The translations under genes were made by a program, and so were the position numbers. 64,000 bases of DNA from CAWBJP01 sp963789165 (lineage in GTDB: Bacteria > Actinomycetota > Acidimicrobiia > IMCC26256 > BP-133), in the NCBI GenBank assembly GCA_963789165.1, contig CAWBJP010000013.1, positions 1 to 64,000 of the forward strand, given 5' to 3'. Shown here piece by piece: positions 1 to 11,983 of the stretch. The notes below the pieces were generated by a model that was given only the letters and a program-made list of their open reading frames with translations, was not told the DNA's origin and did no database searches. The number at the start of each line of letters is the position of its first letter. Positions within the stretch are counted from its first letter, which is position 1.

Positions 1-1248
1 GATGAACCTGCCGGTTCTCGGTCTGGGCGACAGCCTCCCGTAGGACCCCGATGGCCTCGACGTCTCCAATCCCGGCCGAGCGGGCGAAGTGAGGGGCGGC
101 CTCGCCCAGCCGCCCGGCCGTGAGCAGCGAACGGCCGACCAGCCGATGGAGCTGACGGCGCCGCGCCGCGCCGATCGCCTCGTAGACCGCCTCCTGGATC
201 AAAGGGTGGGCCACCTCGATGATGAGGTCACGGCCCCGCTCCTCCTCCCGGACGAGCCGGGCGTGGGACAGCCGCTGGACCACGGTGACGAGATCCTCCG
301 GTTCCCTTCCCGCCAGCTCGACCAGGCTGTCCCACTCCACCGGGCGTCCGAGCAGGGCCAGCAGTTCGAGGGTCTGGCGGGAGGCGTCGTCGAGGAGGCG
401 CAGGCGGGCCATCACCCGGTCTCTCAGTTCCTCGGGGAGCCGGTGCAGCTCCGGCGCCTTCAGGTCGGCGCCCTCTTCGAGCAGGGCCCGCACCAGTCCC
501 CCGGCAAACAGCGGGTTGCCCCGGGCCCGCGCTCCCAGCCACTCCACCAGGGCGGCGGGCGGGGACTCACCCACGATGCCCTCCACCAGGGCGGCGATGT
601 CCCGATCGCCCAGTGGCTCGACCGCGAGCCGGGTGAGGAAGCCCTCCTGCTCGAGCCCGAAGACGACCTCGGAACCGATGGGATGGTCGGAGAGCTCGAC
701 GGGCCGAGCCGTCAGCAGAACCAGGAACGGCCGGCTGTCGAACTTGCGCACCAGGTGCTGGAGGGCCTCCCACGAGGAGGCGTCAGCCAGATGGACGTCG
801 TCGAGGAGCACGACCACGGGCCGCCGGTCGACCAGGTTGCCGACCACCCGGCCCAGTCCCTCGAGCAGCCGCAGGCGGGGCGGTTCCCGGTCCGGGGCCG
901 AGCCCCGGGCCGCGGCGACGCTGTGGAGCAGGACGGCCAGATCGTCCAGGTAGCCACCGCAGACCTCGGCCACCGCCTCGGGGGCCAGCTGTTGGAGGTG
1001 GCGTTCCAGAGCCTCCGCCCAGAGCCCGAAGGCAGCCGTGCTGCCGAGGGGATAGGCCCGGGCGCTGAGGCTGAGCACCTGGCGGGGGTGCCGGCCGAGC
1101 AGCTCCCGGGCCAGCCGGGTCTTGCCCACCCCCGCCTCTCCCGAGAGGAGAACGCACCGTGCCTCACCGCGCCGCGCGCCCGGGTCAGCTCGGCCTCGAG
1201 ATAGCCGAGTTCCTGATCCCTCCCCACAAACACCGGCCCGGCCGCCAC
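1..1248 (-). CDS. AAA/LuxR-type regulator ATPase, truncated by the left window edge
   Basis: The gene starts at GTG 1248, 55 bases after ilvC, and runs off the left edge with no stop. The N-terminus (VFVGRDQELGYLEAEL) is the usual opening of large signal-transduction ATPases of the LuxR/MalT or cyclase-associated kind. A Walker A motif GEAGVGKT lies near 1130 and a Walker B-like LLDDVHLAD near 800. Downstream are the winged-helix-like and helical-repeat parts (for example EAIGVLREAVAQ at the edge). The N-terminal frame and the Walker A frame differ by one base near 1170, an apparent indel. The missing C-terminus would show whether a LuxR HTH is present; the partners are unknown. Confidence 0.7.
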
Positions 1249-1303
1249 GTGGCCAAGCTTGCCAGGCAGAGATCCAGGGGGCGAGGGAAGATTGAGCCCG
1301 CGC

Positions 1304-2344
<1,041 letters not shown>

Positions 2345-2356
2345 GGGGCTCCTCCT

Positions 2357-2925
2357 TCAGGCGCTCTCGGGCACGGCCGCCAGCGTACGGCCGGCCACCG
2401 CGGTGCGGCGGATGCGGGGTAGGGCGATGCGGCCGGTGCGCTGCAGCTCGGCGATGCCGAAGGGCCGCAGCAGCTCCTCCATGGCGTCGATCTTGTCCGG
2501 GGTGCCGGCGGCCATGAGGGTGAGGGAGTCGGGGCCGACGTCGAGGATCTTGGCTTCGAAGATGGAGGCCAGCTCGGTGACCTGGCCCCGGAACTCGGCG
2601 CCCACCCGCACGGTGGTCAGGATCAGCTCCCGCTCGACGGCCTCGCCGGGCACGAGCTCGCGGATGTCGACCACGTTGATCAGCTTCTCGGTCTGGCGCA
2701 GGATCTGCTCGATGGGCGCCGACTCGGCGTCGACCACGATGGTCATGCGGGAGAAGCGTTCGTCGTCGGTGGGGCTGACGGCCAGGGAGAAGATGTTGAA
2801 CCCCCGGCGGGAGAACAGCCCGGCCACCCGGGACAGGACCCCGGCCTTGTTCTCCACCAGGACGGTCAGGATGTGGTGGGTGACACGCCTGCGGGGTTCG
2901 GGGTGTCCTCGTGGTGTCAGTCCAT
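2357..2925 (-). CDS. ilvN: Acetolactate synthase small (regulatory) subunit, frameshift at codon 2
   Basis: This is the valine-binding regulatory subunit of acetohydroxyacid synthase. The ACT domain (ILTVLVENKAGVLSRVAGLF, then RRGFNIFSLAV) is followed by the C-terminal domain ending TGRIALPR. The conserved reading frame has no ATG, GTG or TTG near its N-terminus. An ATG lies at 2925, two bases after the ilvB stop, but reads ATG-GAC-TGA. Adding one base after GGA restores the frame into LTPRGHPEP and then the ACT domain, so I infer a one-base deletion at about 2920. The alternative is a start at 3118 deep inside ilvB, which is unlikely. About 189 residues. Confidence 0.9.
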
Positions 2926-2927
2926 GG

Positions 2928-4650
2928 TCAGTGGCCCCCTTCGCCTTCGGCCGGCCCCAGGATGATGTCGTCGTTGGAGCCGCCGGCGGGCACCATCGGA
3001 TACACCTTCTCCCGGTAGTCGACCCGGAAGTCGATGACGACGGGGCGGTCGTCGATCTCGTTGGCCTTCTCGATGGTGGGCACGACCTCCTCCGGCGACT
3101 CGCACCGCAGACCCACACAGCCCATGGCCTCGGCCCACTTCACGTAGTCGGGCAGGTCGGGCGAGAGATACACCTCGCTGTAGCGCTCCTTGTAGAACAG
3201 CTCCTGCCACTGGCGGACCATGCCCAGGTAGGCGTTGTTGAGGATGGCGACCTTGATGGGGATCCGCTCGGCGGTGGCCGTGACCAATTCCTGGGCCGTC
3301 ATCTGGAAGCAGCCGTCGCCGTCGATGGCCCACACCATCCGGTCGGGCTTGCCCACCTTGGCGCCGATGGCGGCGGGCACGGCGAAGCCCATCGTGCCGA
3401 GCCCGCCGGAGTTGATCCAGGTGTACGGGTAGCGGAACTTCCAGTACTGCGACGACCACATCTGGTGCTGGCCCACCCCCGACACGACGATGGTGTCGTC
3501 AGGGGTGGCGTCGCGCAGGGCCTCGATGCAGAACTGGGGCTTGAGGGGTCCGTCCTCCTCCTGGTCGTATTGCAGGGGATGCCCGGCCTGCCAGCCGGCC
3601 ACGGTGGCGTGCCAGTCCGGCGCGGTCGAGCGAGTCGGACTCGGGGATGAGCTCGCGCACGGCGGCGATGATCGCCTCGATGGCCAGGCGGCAGTCGCCG
3701 GCGATGCCGACGTCGGGCCGGCGAACCTTGCCCAGCTCCGCCGGGTCGATGTCGACGTGGATGATCTTGGCCCCCGGGGCGAACGATCCCACCCGGCCCG
3801 TCACCCGGTCGTCGAAGCGACTCCCGAGGGCGATGAGCAGGTCGGCCTTCTGCATGGAGGTGACGGCCGTGTAGTTGCCGTGCATCCCGGGCATGCCCAG
3901 GCACAGCGGGTGGTCGTCGGGGAAGGCGCCCCGGGCCATCAGCGTCGTCACCACGTGGATGCCGGTGAGCTCCACCAGCTCCCGCAGCGCCTCGGCCGCA
4001 CGGGCCTTGAGGATCCCGCCGCCGGCGTAGATGACCGGGCGCTCGGCGGCCAGGATGAGCCGGGCCGCGGCCCGGGTCAGCTCGGGGTCGGGCGGCGCCG
4101 GCGCCTTGAAGCCGGGCATGTCCACGCCGTCGGGCCAGTACCAGTCCATGGTCTGGTTGGAGATGTCTTTGGGGATGTCGACCAGGACGGGCCCGGGCCG
4201 GCCGGTGGTGGCCACGTGGAACGCCTCCCGGACCACCGTCGGGATGTCGTCGGCGCTCTGGATGAGCCAGTTGTGCTTGGTCACCGGCATGGTGATGCCG
4301 GTGGTGTCGCACTCCTGGAAGGCATCGGAGCCGATGGCGGTGAGCGGCACCTGGCCGGTCACCACCACCAGGGGGATGGAGTCCATGTAGGCGTCGCACA
4401 GGGGGGTGACGATGTTGGTGGCCGCCGGCCCCGACGTCACCATGGCCACCCCCGGGCGGCCCGTGGCGTGGGCGTACCCCTCGGCCATGTGGCCCGCGCC
4501 CTGCTCGTGGCGGACGAGGATGTGACGGATGGTCGACTCCAGGAGGGGGTCGTAGACGGGGAGGATGGCCCCGCCCGGGAGGCCGAACATGACCTCGGTC
4601 CCTTCCATCTCCAGGCTCTTGATCAGAGCCTGCGCACCCGTCATCTTCAT
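2928..4650 (-). CDS. ilvB: Acetolactate synthase large (catalytic) subunit, one frameshift
   Basis: A ThDP-dependent enzyme that condenses pyruvate to acetolactate. The N-terminal part (4650 to about 3625) has the catalytic Glu49 in RHEQGAGHMAEGYA and the FAD-binding middle domain. The C-terminal part (about 3625 to 2928) has the ThDP motif GDG...NN (GDGCFQMTAQEL to AILNN). The two halves are in different frames; the frame passes from SDSLDR to PDWHATVAGW if one base is removed at about 3625. Both halves are fully conserved, so a sequence error is more likely than a pseudogene. An SD (GGAGAAAGG) lies 10 bases before ATG 4650. It is the first structural gene of the operon. Confidence 0.95.
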
Positions 4651-4675
4651 GGCTTCGCTGCCTTTCTCCGCATAG

Positions 4676-4700
4676 AAAAAACCCCTCGCTCTGCGAGGGG
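4676..4700 (-). terminator. Attenuator terminator in the ilvBNC leader
   Basis: On the minus strand CCCCTCGC, loop AGA, GCGAGGGG, then TTTTTT: a perfect 8-bp stem followed at once by a U-tract, ending 26 bases before the ilvB start and after a Val/Ile-rich leader ORF. No complete gene ends here, so this is an intrinsic terminator inside a leader, the hallmark of attenuation. Confidence 0.9.
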
Positions 4701-4705
4701 TCGTG

Positions 4706-4736
4706 AGCGCACACGAGGCGGGGGCCCCGGTGCGCT
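4706..4736 (-). promoter_or_regulatory. Leader hairpin between the leader peptide and the attenuator
   Basis: AGCGCAC (4736-4730) pairs perfectly with GTGCGCT (4712-4706), 7 bp with a 17-base loop. The 5' arm begins inside the leader stop codon, so a ribosome stalled on the Val/Ile codons would cover it. The freed loop contains CCCGCCTCG, which can pair with CGAGGGG, the 3' arm of the terminator, with one bulge. That makes a plausible antiterminator; the alternative pairing is my inference and has not been folded by program. Confidence 0.6.
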
Positions 4737-4770
4737 AATGAATTACGACGACGCTTTCGTCACGTGCCAC
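4735..4770 (-). CDS. ilvBNC leader peptide (11 aa, Val-Val-Val-Ile)
   Basis: GTG 4770 opens an 11-codon ORF, M-A-R-D-E-S-V-V-V-I-H, ending in TAG at 4735. Four consecutive branched-chain codons (GTC GTC GTA ATT) sit just before the stop. The position, 85 bases before ilvB and directly upstream of a leader hairpin and a U-tailed terminator, fits a sensor of Val/Ile-tRNA charging. The C. glutamicum ilvBNC operon is also controlled by attenuation. There is no SD; a -10 hexamer lies 8 bases upstream, so it is probably translated from a leaderless transcript. Confidence 0.8.
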   Translation of the reverse strand: MARDESVVVIH

Positions 4771-4778
4771 GGCCCGTC

Positions 4779-4809
4779 AGTGTAGGACACGCGACCGGGC
4801 GACCCGCAA
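4779..4809 (-). promoter_or_regulatory. Promoter of the ilvBNC leader
   Basis: The -10 hexamer TACACT (4784-4779) lies 8 bases before the leader-peptide GTG. A weak -35 TTGCGG (4809-4804) lies 19 bases further up. Transcription would begin at or next to the leader start codon. Confidence 0.5.
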
Positions 4810-4832
4810 GTGGCCGACCCCGTTTGCCCCCT

Positions 4833-5801
4833 TTATGAACAGGCGGGGGCCTCGGGTCGCGAGTGCAGCCAGTCCACCATGCGGGCGGTGCCGGCCGGTC
4901 CCTGGGGGGCGAGCATGAAGGTGTGCCCGGCGGTGGGAATGATGTCGACCGTCACCGACGGCGACGAGACGAACTCTGACTTGTGCAGGTCGGCGTACTG
5001 CGGCTCGAAGAGCCGGTCCTTCTCGGAGAGCTGGATGAAGACGGGGACCTTGACGTTGCCGGCGGCGTTGCGGGACGGCTGCTTGCCGATGGACAGGATC
5101 TCGCCCGAGGGGGTCAGGTTGGCTGCCTCGTTGTCGGCCTGGGCCACGGCGGGATCGGCGTCCGGCTCGTAGAACATCCACTCCCGGTGCTCGGGCGTGC
5201 CGAGGAAGTACTCATAGTCGTCCTGGAGCGCACGCGGGTTGTCGCCGCCGAAGAAGTCCTTTCCGATCTGGTCGGAAGGCCGGTGGTGCCAGCCGAGGGC
5301 CATGATGGCGTCGGCCGAACCGAACACGCCCTGGGCGAACTCGGTCACGCCGGCTCCGGCGGAGTGGCCGCCCATGACCACATGGGCGAACTCGCCGCGC
5401 AGCTGGGTGACGATCTGGTTGGCCATGTGGCCGTACGCCTCGAAGGAGACGTTGTAGCCGTTCTCCAGCTTGCTCTCGCCGTAGCCGAGGCGGTCGATGG
5501 CGACCACCGCGTAGCCGGCGCCAGCCAGCGGCTGGGCGACGGAGTACCCGGGCCAGTCCCACGCCTCCTTGTGGTACGACAGCCCATGCTGGAGCAGCAC
5601 CACCGTCGACGGCTTGCACACCGGGTCGTAGCGATAGCCCACGATGGTGCGCGGGGTGTTGTTCTCCTGGGGATTCACCACGGAGAACTCGACCCGGGTC
5701 TTGTTGAGCCCCGCTTCCCCGGCGGGTGCCACACCCGGGACGGCGAGGCCGGCGGTGATGGCGGCGAACATGGCGGCGAGGTGGGTGAGTCTGCGGTGCA
5801 T
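4833..5801 (-). CDS. Secreted alpha/beta hydrolase
   Basis: This 322-residue protein starts at ATG 5801 after SD GGGGGAG and has a signal peptide (MHRRLTHLAAMFAAITAGLA, cleavage near AGEA). The fold is shown by the oxyanion segment LLQHGLSYHKEAW, the nucleophile Ser147 in GGHSAGAG, a late acid (SEKDRLF) and the catalytic His in PTAGHTFML. It is probably an exported esterase or lipase; the substrate cannot be told. It is a separate unit between NAD-GDH and the ilv leader; ilvBNC transcription starts just downstream. Confidence 0.8.
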   Translation of the reverse strand: MHRRLTHLAAMFAAITAGLAVPGVAPAGEAGLNKTRVEFSVVNPQENNTPRTIVGYRYDPVCKPSTVVLLQHGLSYHKEAWDWPGYSVAQPLAGAGYAVVAIDRLGYGESKLENGYNVSFEAYGHMANQIVTQLRGEFAHVVMGGHSAGAGVTEFAQGVFGSADAIMALGWHHRPSDQIGKDFFGGDNPRALQDDYEYFLGTPEHREWMFYEPDADPAVAQADNEAANLTPSGEILSIGKQPSRNAAGNVKVPVFIQLSEKDRLFEPQYADLHKSEFVSSPSVTVDIIPTAGHTFMLAPQGPAGTARMVDWLHSRPEAPACS

Positions 5802-5840
5802 GGAACGTTCTCCCCCTGGACGACCTGCACAAATGGTAAA

Positions 5841-8800
5841 TCAGGAAACGAGCGCCCGGGCTTCGCGCACGGCCACCGACAGGGTGGCGAGGTCGGGGTT
5901 GGCCACTCCCCGGATGTCGTCCAGGACGAGCAGGAACCGCTCGGCTGCGGTCCGGTGATCGGCGATCCACGCGTCGACCACATCGGGGACACCCGGCGCA
6001 CCGCGAGTGAGCACCTCGGCGGTGAGGGTGGCCCGCAGGGTGGCCCAGTCGTCGCGCAGGGCGGCCCGGGCCAGGGTCTGCCAGCGGTCGTCGCGGGGCA
6101 GGACCTCGATCCGGCCCGACAGCCAGTCGAGGTCCAGGCGCTCACCCAGGGCGAAGTAGGCGGCGCCCACCTCCTCGACCGGGCGCCCGAGGCGCTGCCC
6201 CACGTCGACCACATCCAGGGCCGGGGAGAGGAAGCGCAGGGTGGCGACGCGGGTGGCCAGCGCGGCAGGAACGCCGGCCTCCTCCCACGAGCCGGCCGCC
6301 GCCGTCAGCGCCGCGCTGTCGGCCGCCGACAGCAGGCCGGACAGGAGATCGGCCACCGTCGTCGCCCCGGGGGCGAGCTCGGAGATGGTGTCGGCGACGT
6401 CGAAAGGCCGGGAACGGTGCCGCAGCAGCCAGCGGGTGGCCCGGTCGGCCAGCCGGCGGACGTCGAGCACCATGGCCCTCTGCGTACCCGCCTCCACCTG
6501 GTTGTCCAGCGCTTCGATGGCGGCCCAGACGTCCTCCAGGGAGAAGATCTCCCGGGCGGCGGCGTGGGCCCGGGCCAGATCGGGAACGCTGGCACCGGTC
6601 TCCTCGCTCAGCCGGTGCACGAAGCTGGTTCCGGCCCGGTCCACGAGCCGGTTGGTGACCCGGGCGGCGATGATCTCCCGGCGCAGCGGGTGGCGCCGCA
6701 TGGCGTCGGCGAAGCGGCTCTCAGACAGTTGGGGCGGGAAGTAAGCCGGTGAGCTCGCGGCCGAGCCACGGGTCCTCGGGCGCGTCCGAAGCCAGCAGCT
6801 GGGAGGCGACCTCGATCTTGGTGTAGGCCAGGAGCACGGCGAACTCGGGCGCCACCAGGCCGGACCCGGCGCTGCGCCGCTGGGCCAGGACCTCGTCGGA
6901 GGGCAGGAACTCGAGAGCCCGGTCGAGCCGGCCTTCCGCCTCCAGGCGGCGCAGGTACCGGGCGTGGACGTCGACCATGGGTCCGGACTGGGCCAGGGCG
7001 TTGGCCAGGGCGGCGGTCTGGTCGTAGTTGTCCCGCAGCACCATGGCGGCCACGTCGGCTTCCATCTCGGCCAGGATCCGGTCCCGCTGCTTGCCGGTCA
7101 GCTCGCCGTCGGTCACCACGGTGTCCAGCAGGACCTTGATGTTGACCTCGTGGTCGGAGCAGTCCACCCCGGCGGAGTTGTCGATGGCGTCGGTGTGGAT
7201 ACGCCCGCCGGCCAGGGAGTACTCCACCCGCCCGCGCTGGGTGAAGCCGAGGTTGCCCCCCTCGGCCACCACCCGGGCCCGCAACTGGTCGGCGTCGACC
7301 CGTACCGCGTCGTTGGCCTTGTCGCCGGCCTCGGCGTGGGTTTCGGACCTGGCCTTGACGTACGTGCCGATGCCGCCGTTCCAGAGCAGATCGACCGGAG
7401 CGCGGAGGATGGCCCGCACCAGCTCATGGGGGGTGAGGGCTTCGTCGTCGATGGCCAGGGCCCGGCGCACCGAAACGGAGATGGGGATCGACTTGGCCGA
7501 GCGGGGGAAGACCCCGCCCCCCTCCGAGATCAGATCAGGGTCGTAGTCGGCCCAGGTGGAGCGGGACAGGCGGAAGAGCCGCTGCCGCTCGGCGAAGCTC
7601 GCCGCCGCATCCGGGTCGGGATCGAGGAAGACGTGGCGGTGATCGAAGGCGGCCACCAGCCGGAGCTGGGACGACAGCAGCATGCCGTTGCCGAACACGT
7701 CACCGGACATGTCGCCGATGCCGACCGCCGTGATCGGGGCGGTCTCCGCGTCGACCCCCAGCTCCCGGAAGTGGCGCTTGACCGATTCCCACGCCCCCCG
7801 GGCCGTGATCCCCATCTTCTTGTGGTCGTAGCCCGACGAACCGCCCGAGGCGAAGGCGTCACCCAGCCAGAAGCCGTGCTCGGCGGCGATGGTGTTGGCC
7901 AGGTCGGAGAAGGTGGCGGTGCCCTTGTCGGCCGCCACCACCAGGTAGGGGTCGTCGCCGTCGTGGGCCACGACCCGATCCGGGGTCACCACCTCGCCAT
8001 CGACGATGTTGTCGGTCACGTCGAGCAGGCCCGACACGAAGATCCGGTAGCACTCGGCCACGTTGTTCCCCGGGCTGCTTGACCACGAAGCCGCCCTTGG
8101 CCCCCACCGGGACGATGACGGCGTTCTTGACCATCTGCGCCTTCATGAGCCCGAGGATCTCGGTCCGGAAGTCCTCCCGGCGGTCCGACCAGCGGATGCC
8201 GCCCCGGGCCACCCGCCCCCCACGCAGGTGCACCCCCTCCACCCGGGGCGAGCACACGAAGATCTCGAAGCGGGGCCGGGGTAGGGGCAGGTCGGGAATT
8301 CCCGTGGGATCGAGCTTCAGCGCCACATGCTCTTTGTATTCGGGGCCACCCCGCACCCCGGGGTGGGAGAACCAGTTCGTGCGCAGGGTGGCCTGGACCA
8401 GGGCCAGGAACGACCGCAGGATGCGGTCCTGGTCCAGGCTGGCCACGGCGTCGATGCCCGCCTCCAGGCGCTTGGTCAGGACGCTGGCGTCGTCCTCCGG
8501 GTCGAGGTGGCGCTCAGGGTCGAACCGGGCGTGGAACAGCTCCACGAGCAGGCGGGCGACGTGCGGGTTGGCCACGAGCGCATTGGCCAGGTAGGACTGG
8601 GAGAAGGTGCTGCCCGCCTGGCGCTGGTAGCGGGCGTAGGCCCGGAGGACGGCCACCTCCCGCCAGGTCAGGCCGGCGCCGAGCACCAGGCGGTTGAACC
8701 GGTCGTTCTCCGCCTCGCCCCGCCAGACGGCGGCGAAGGCATCGCTGAAGTTCTCCCGCCGCCCATCGGCCTCCAGGTCCCTTTCGGGGATCCGGGGGAC

Positions 8801-10675
8801 ATCACCGGCCTCGGGCGGGGCCAGCCCGAAGTCGTGGATCCACACGGTGGTCCCCTCCCGGGGGCGTACCTCGTAGGGCCGCTGGTCGATGACCCGGACC
8901 CCCATGTTCTCCAGGGCGGGGAGGACGTCGGAGAGGGGCACGGGGCGGCCGGCCTGGAACAGCTTGAAGCGCAGGAGGCCGTCGGCCGCCTCCAGCGGGT
9001 TGGTGAGGGACAGGGCGAGGTCGGCACCCGCCCCGAGGGACTCGATGCGGTCGATGTCCGCCACCGCGGCGCGGGCAGGGAAGTCGGCCCGGTAGGCGGG
9101 GGGGAAGGCCTGGGCGTACCGGGCCAGCAGGGGGACGCCCCGCTCCTCCCCGTGATGCTCCAGCGCCGCCTCGGTGAGGTCGTCGGCCCAGGCCCGGGCC
9201 GCCTCGGCGAGGCGTTCCTCCACGAGCTCGAGGTCGGCGGGCGGAAGCGTGTCGGCCCCGGCGGCGGTGGCGTCGGTGTGGACCACGAAGTGCAGCCGGG
9301 CCAGGACGGACTCCCCCACCTGGGCGTGGTACTCGAAGGCCGTCCCCGAGAAGGCGGACATGAGGATGTCGGTGATCCGGCTCCGCACGGCCTGCGTGTA
9401 GCGATCGAGGGGGACGAAGACCAGACACGACCAGTAGCGGCCGAACCGGTCCCGGCGGGCGAAGAGTCGCACCCGCTGTCGTTCCTGGAGGGCGAGGATG
9501 CCGAGCGCGGTCTCGTAGAGCTCGTCCACGGTGAGCTCGAACAGCTCCCGCCGGGGGTAGGCCTCGAGCACCTCGACGAGCGCCTTGCCGTTGTGGGAGG
9601 TGGGGGCGAACCCGGCCCGGTCGATCACGGCCTGCACCGTGCGGCACATGACCGGGATCTCGGAGGTCGCCGCCTTGTGCAGAGTGGAGGTGTACAGGCC
9701 CAGGAAGCGCCGCTCGCCCACCGCCGCGCCGGAGGAGTCATAGCGGACCACGCCGACGTAGTCGAGGGCGCCCGGGCGGTGGACGGTGGAGCGGGAGCTG
9801 GAACGGGTGAGGGTCACGGGGTGACCGGCCATGCGGGTTCGGTCCCGCAGGTGGGTGGGGACCCGGGCGAAGCTCTGGGAGGGGGTCAGCTCCGCTTCCC
9901 GTAGGACCCCGAGACCCGACCCGGGGACGGGTTCGAGCACGGTCTCGCCGCTGCGGGTGACCAGGTCGTAGTCCCGGAAGCCGAGGAACACGAAATGGTC
10001 GTCGGCCAGGAACCGCAACAGGTCGCGGGCGTCGGCCACCACGTCGGGATCGACCGGCGGGGGTCGTTCCTGGAGCTCCGCCGCCATGGCCAGCGCCTGG
10101 GCCCGCATGCCCGACCAGTCCTCCACCGCCGCCCGCACGTCGGACAGCGTCCGGAGCAAGCCGTCGCGCAGCTCGGCCATCCGGGTGAGGCTGGGCTGGC
10201 GGTCGATCTCCACGTGGAGGAAGGCCTCGGCCATGGAATCCTGACCGCCGATGCCGGTGAGGCGCCCGTCGCCGTTGCGGTTCACCGGGATGACGGGGTG
10301 GACGACGAGGTGCAGGCCGACGCCCTGGCGGGAGAGCTCCATGGACACCGAGTCGACCAGGAAGGGCATGTCGTCGGTGGTGATCTCCACCACCGAATGG
10401 GGCGAGGCCCAGCCGTGCTCCTCGAAGGCCGGGGTGTAGACCCGGACCCGGGGACTGTCCGGCACCCGCTTCTCGGCCAGGTGGAGATGGGCCAGTCCGG
10501 CGCCGTAGACATCGACGGGATCGCGTCCCACCAGGTCCTCCGGCGCCACCCGCTCCCAGTACCGGGGCAGGAACCGGACCACCATGTCGGCCTGGGTTCC
10601 GGTCAGCCGGGAGCGGGCGTGGGCCACGGCCCGCTCGATCAGGGCGCTCCTGGCCGCCTCCAGCTTCGGGTTCAC
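5841..10675 (-). CDS. NAD-dependent glutamate dehydrogenase (about 1600 aa class), two frameshifts
   Basis: Oxidises glutamate to 2-oxoglutarate and ammonia with NAD+; catabolic. The start is GTG 10675 (MNPKLEAARSALIERAV). N-terminal ACT-like regulatory segments precede the catalytic core, with GGIRWSDRREDFRTEILGL and VPVGAKGGFVVK, then EGGNLGFTQRGRVEYSLAGG and HTDAIDNSAGVDCSDHE. The frame breaks twice: at about 8070 in a GGGG run (removing one G joins FVVKQPG to NNVAECYRIF), and at about 6740 in ACCGGCTTAC (one base joins RELT to AYFPPQLSESRF). The total span of about 1610 codons matches this family (Bac_GDH) well, so the breaks look like indel errors. No neighbouring partner is evident. Confidence 0.92.
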
Positions 10676-10687
10676 CCGACCATCATC

Positions 10688-11983
10688 TCAGGGCTCGAAG
10701 ATGGCGCGGGCCGCCCGCTCCATACGCCCGGCCACGTCGGCGGCCGAGTCCGGCTTGGTCAGGAACTCCTGAAGCAGGGGCCACAGCCCCTGGTTGGGAT
10801 TGGCGCCGAAGGCGGGCGGCTCCAGGTCGGACATGTCGAAGCGGACCACCTGGGCTCCCACCAGGGCCTGGGCCGCCCGCCGTTCCACCTCGGTCCGGTA
10901 GCTGGAGGCATCGACGTTCTTGTTGGGCGACGTGAAGCCGCCCAGAGCCGCCCAAACTTCGGCCGCTTCCGGAGTGGCCAGGAACTCCACCAGGGCACGG
11001 CCCCCCGGGGTGTCGTCCAGGAGGACGGCGGCGTCGCCGCCCACCACCACCGAGGGCGGTGAACCGCCGATGGAGGGAAAGTCGACGAGACCGGCGTTCT
11101 CGCCGGCCACCGGTGGGTTCGCCTCGAGGACGAAGCCGGCCTTCGGTGGCTCGGTCAGGACGTTGGCCACCGAGGCGGGGAAGTCGGTCTCCCGTGCCCC
11201 CTGGACACCGCCGGCCAGCCACTGGGGCCGGAACACCTCGGCCCAGGTGTGGAGAGCCTCGACCACCGTGGGGTCGTCCCAGGCCAGCAGGTGCCGGGTC
11301 AGGTCGGTATAGGCCGTCGTTCCCGCGGTCCGGAGGTAGACGTTCTCGAACCAGTCGGTGAGCGTCCAGGCGTCGGCCCCGCCCACCGATACAGGAGCGA
11401 GGCCGTCACCGGCCACGGCGGCGGCGGCGGCCTGGAGCTCCTCCCAGGTGGTGGGAGGCTTCACACCGGCGGCATCGAGGACCGCCGGGTTGAACCACAG
11501 AGTCGACTTGTTGGCAGCCTTGAACCACACGCCGTACAGCTGTCCGTTGGCCGTTCCCAGCTCCCGCCACGCCGGGTCGTAGTGGCGGTCCACCAGATCG
11601 GCAACGGTCTGGGGCAGCGGCTTGAGCGCGCCGCGGCCGGACAGCTCGCCGAGGAGGCGCGCCTGGGGCAGGAGGGCTACGTCGGGCGGCTTGCCGGCGT
11701 CGAGTCGGGAGGCCAGGAAGGTGGCCATGTCGGGGCCACTGGAGGTGAACTTCACCGTGACTCCGGTGCTTTCCTCGAACCGGGCGAGCACGGCGGAGAA
11801 CCGCTCCTGGTCGGTTCCCGACCAGATGGCCGTCACCTCGATCTGCTGACCCTTGAGCGGGTCGCCGTTCCCGCCCTCCTCGCCGTCGTCGCCCCCGGAG
11901 CACGAGACGGCCAGCAACACGGGGACGAGCCAGAGGGAGAGCAACCGCAAGCGGGGCACGGGCAGTGAGCTTAAGGCGCTCAC
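10688..11983 (-). CDS. ABC-type carbohydrate-binding lipoprotein (extracellular solute-binding family 1)
   Basis: A 431-residue lipoprotein. The GTG at 11983 overlaps the stop of the glycosylase gene (GTGA). A signal sequence with lipobox LLAVSC puts the mature Cys near residue 28. The mature part has the family-1 solute-binding pattern (IWSGTDQERFSAVLARFEE, later WFNPAVLDAAGVKPPTTWEE and FLATPEAAEVWA). It should bind a sugar or oligosaccharide outside the membrane. No permease or ATPase gene is beside it, so its transporter must be elsewhere or it is an orphan receptor. Confidence 0.85.
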   Translation of the reverse strand: MSALSSLPVPRLRLLSLWLVPVLLAVSCSGGDDGEEGGNGDPLKGQQIEVTAIWSGTDQERFSAVLARFEESTGVTVKFTSSGPDMATFLASRLDAGKPPDVALLPQARLLGELSGRGALKPLPQTVADLVDRHYDPAWRELGTANGQLYGVWFKAANKSTLWFNPAVLDAAGVKPPTTWEELQAAAAAVAGDGLAPVSVGGADAWTLTDWFENVYLRTAGTTAYTDLTRHLLAWDDPTVVEALHTWAEVFRPQWLAGGVQGARETDFPASVANVLTEPPKAGFVLEANPPVAGENAGLVDFPSIGGSPPSVVVGGDAAVLLDDTPGGRALVEFLATPEAAEVWAALGGFTSPNKNVDASSYRTEVERRAAQALVGAQVVRFDMSDLEPPAFGANPNQGLWPLLQEFLTKPDSAADVAGRMERAARAIFEP

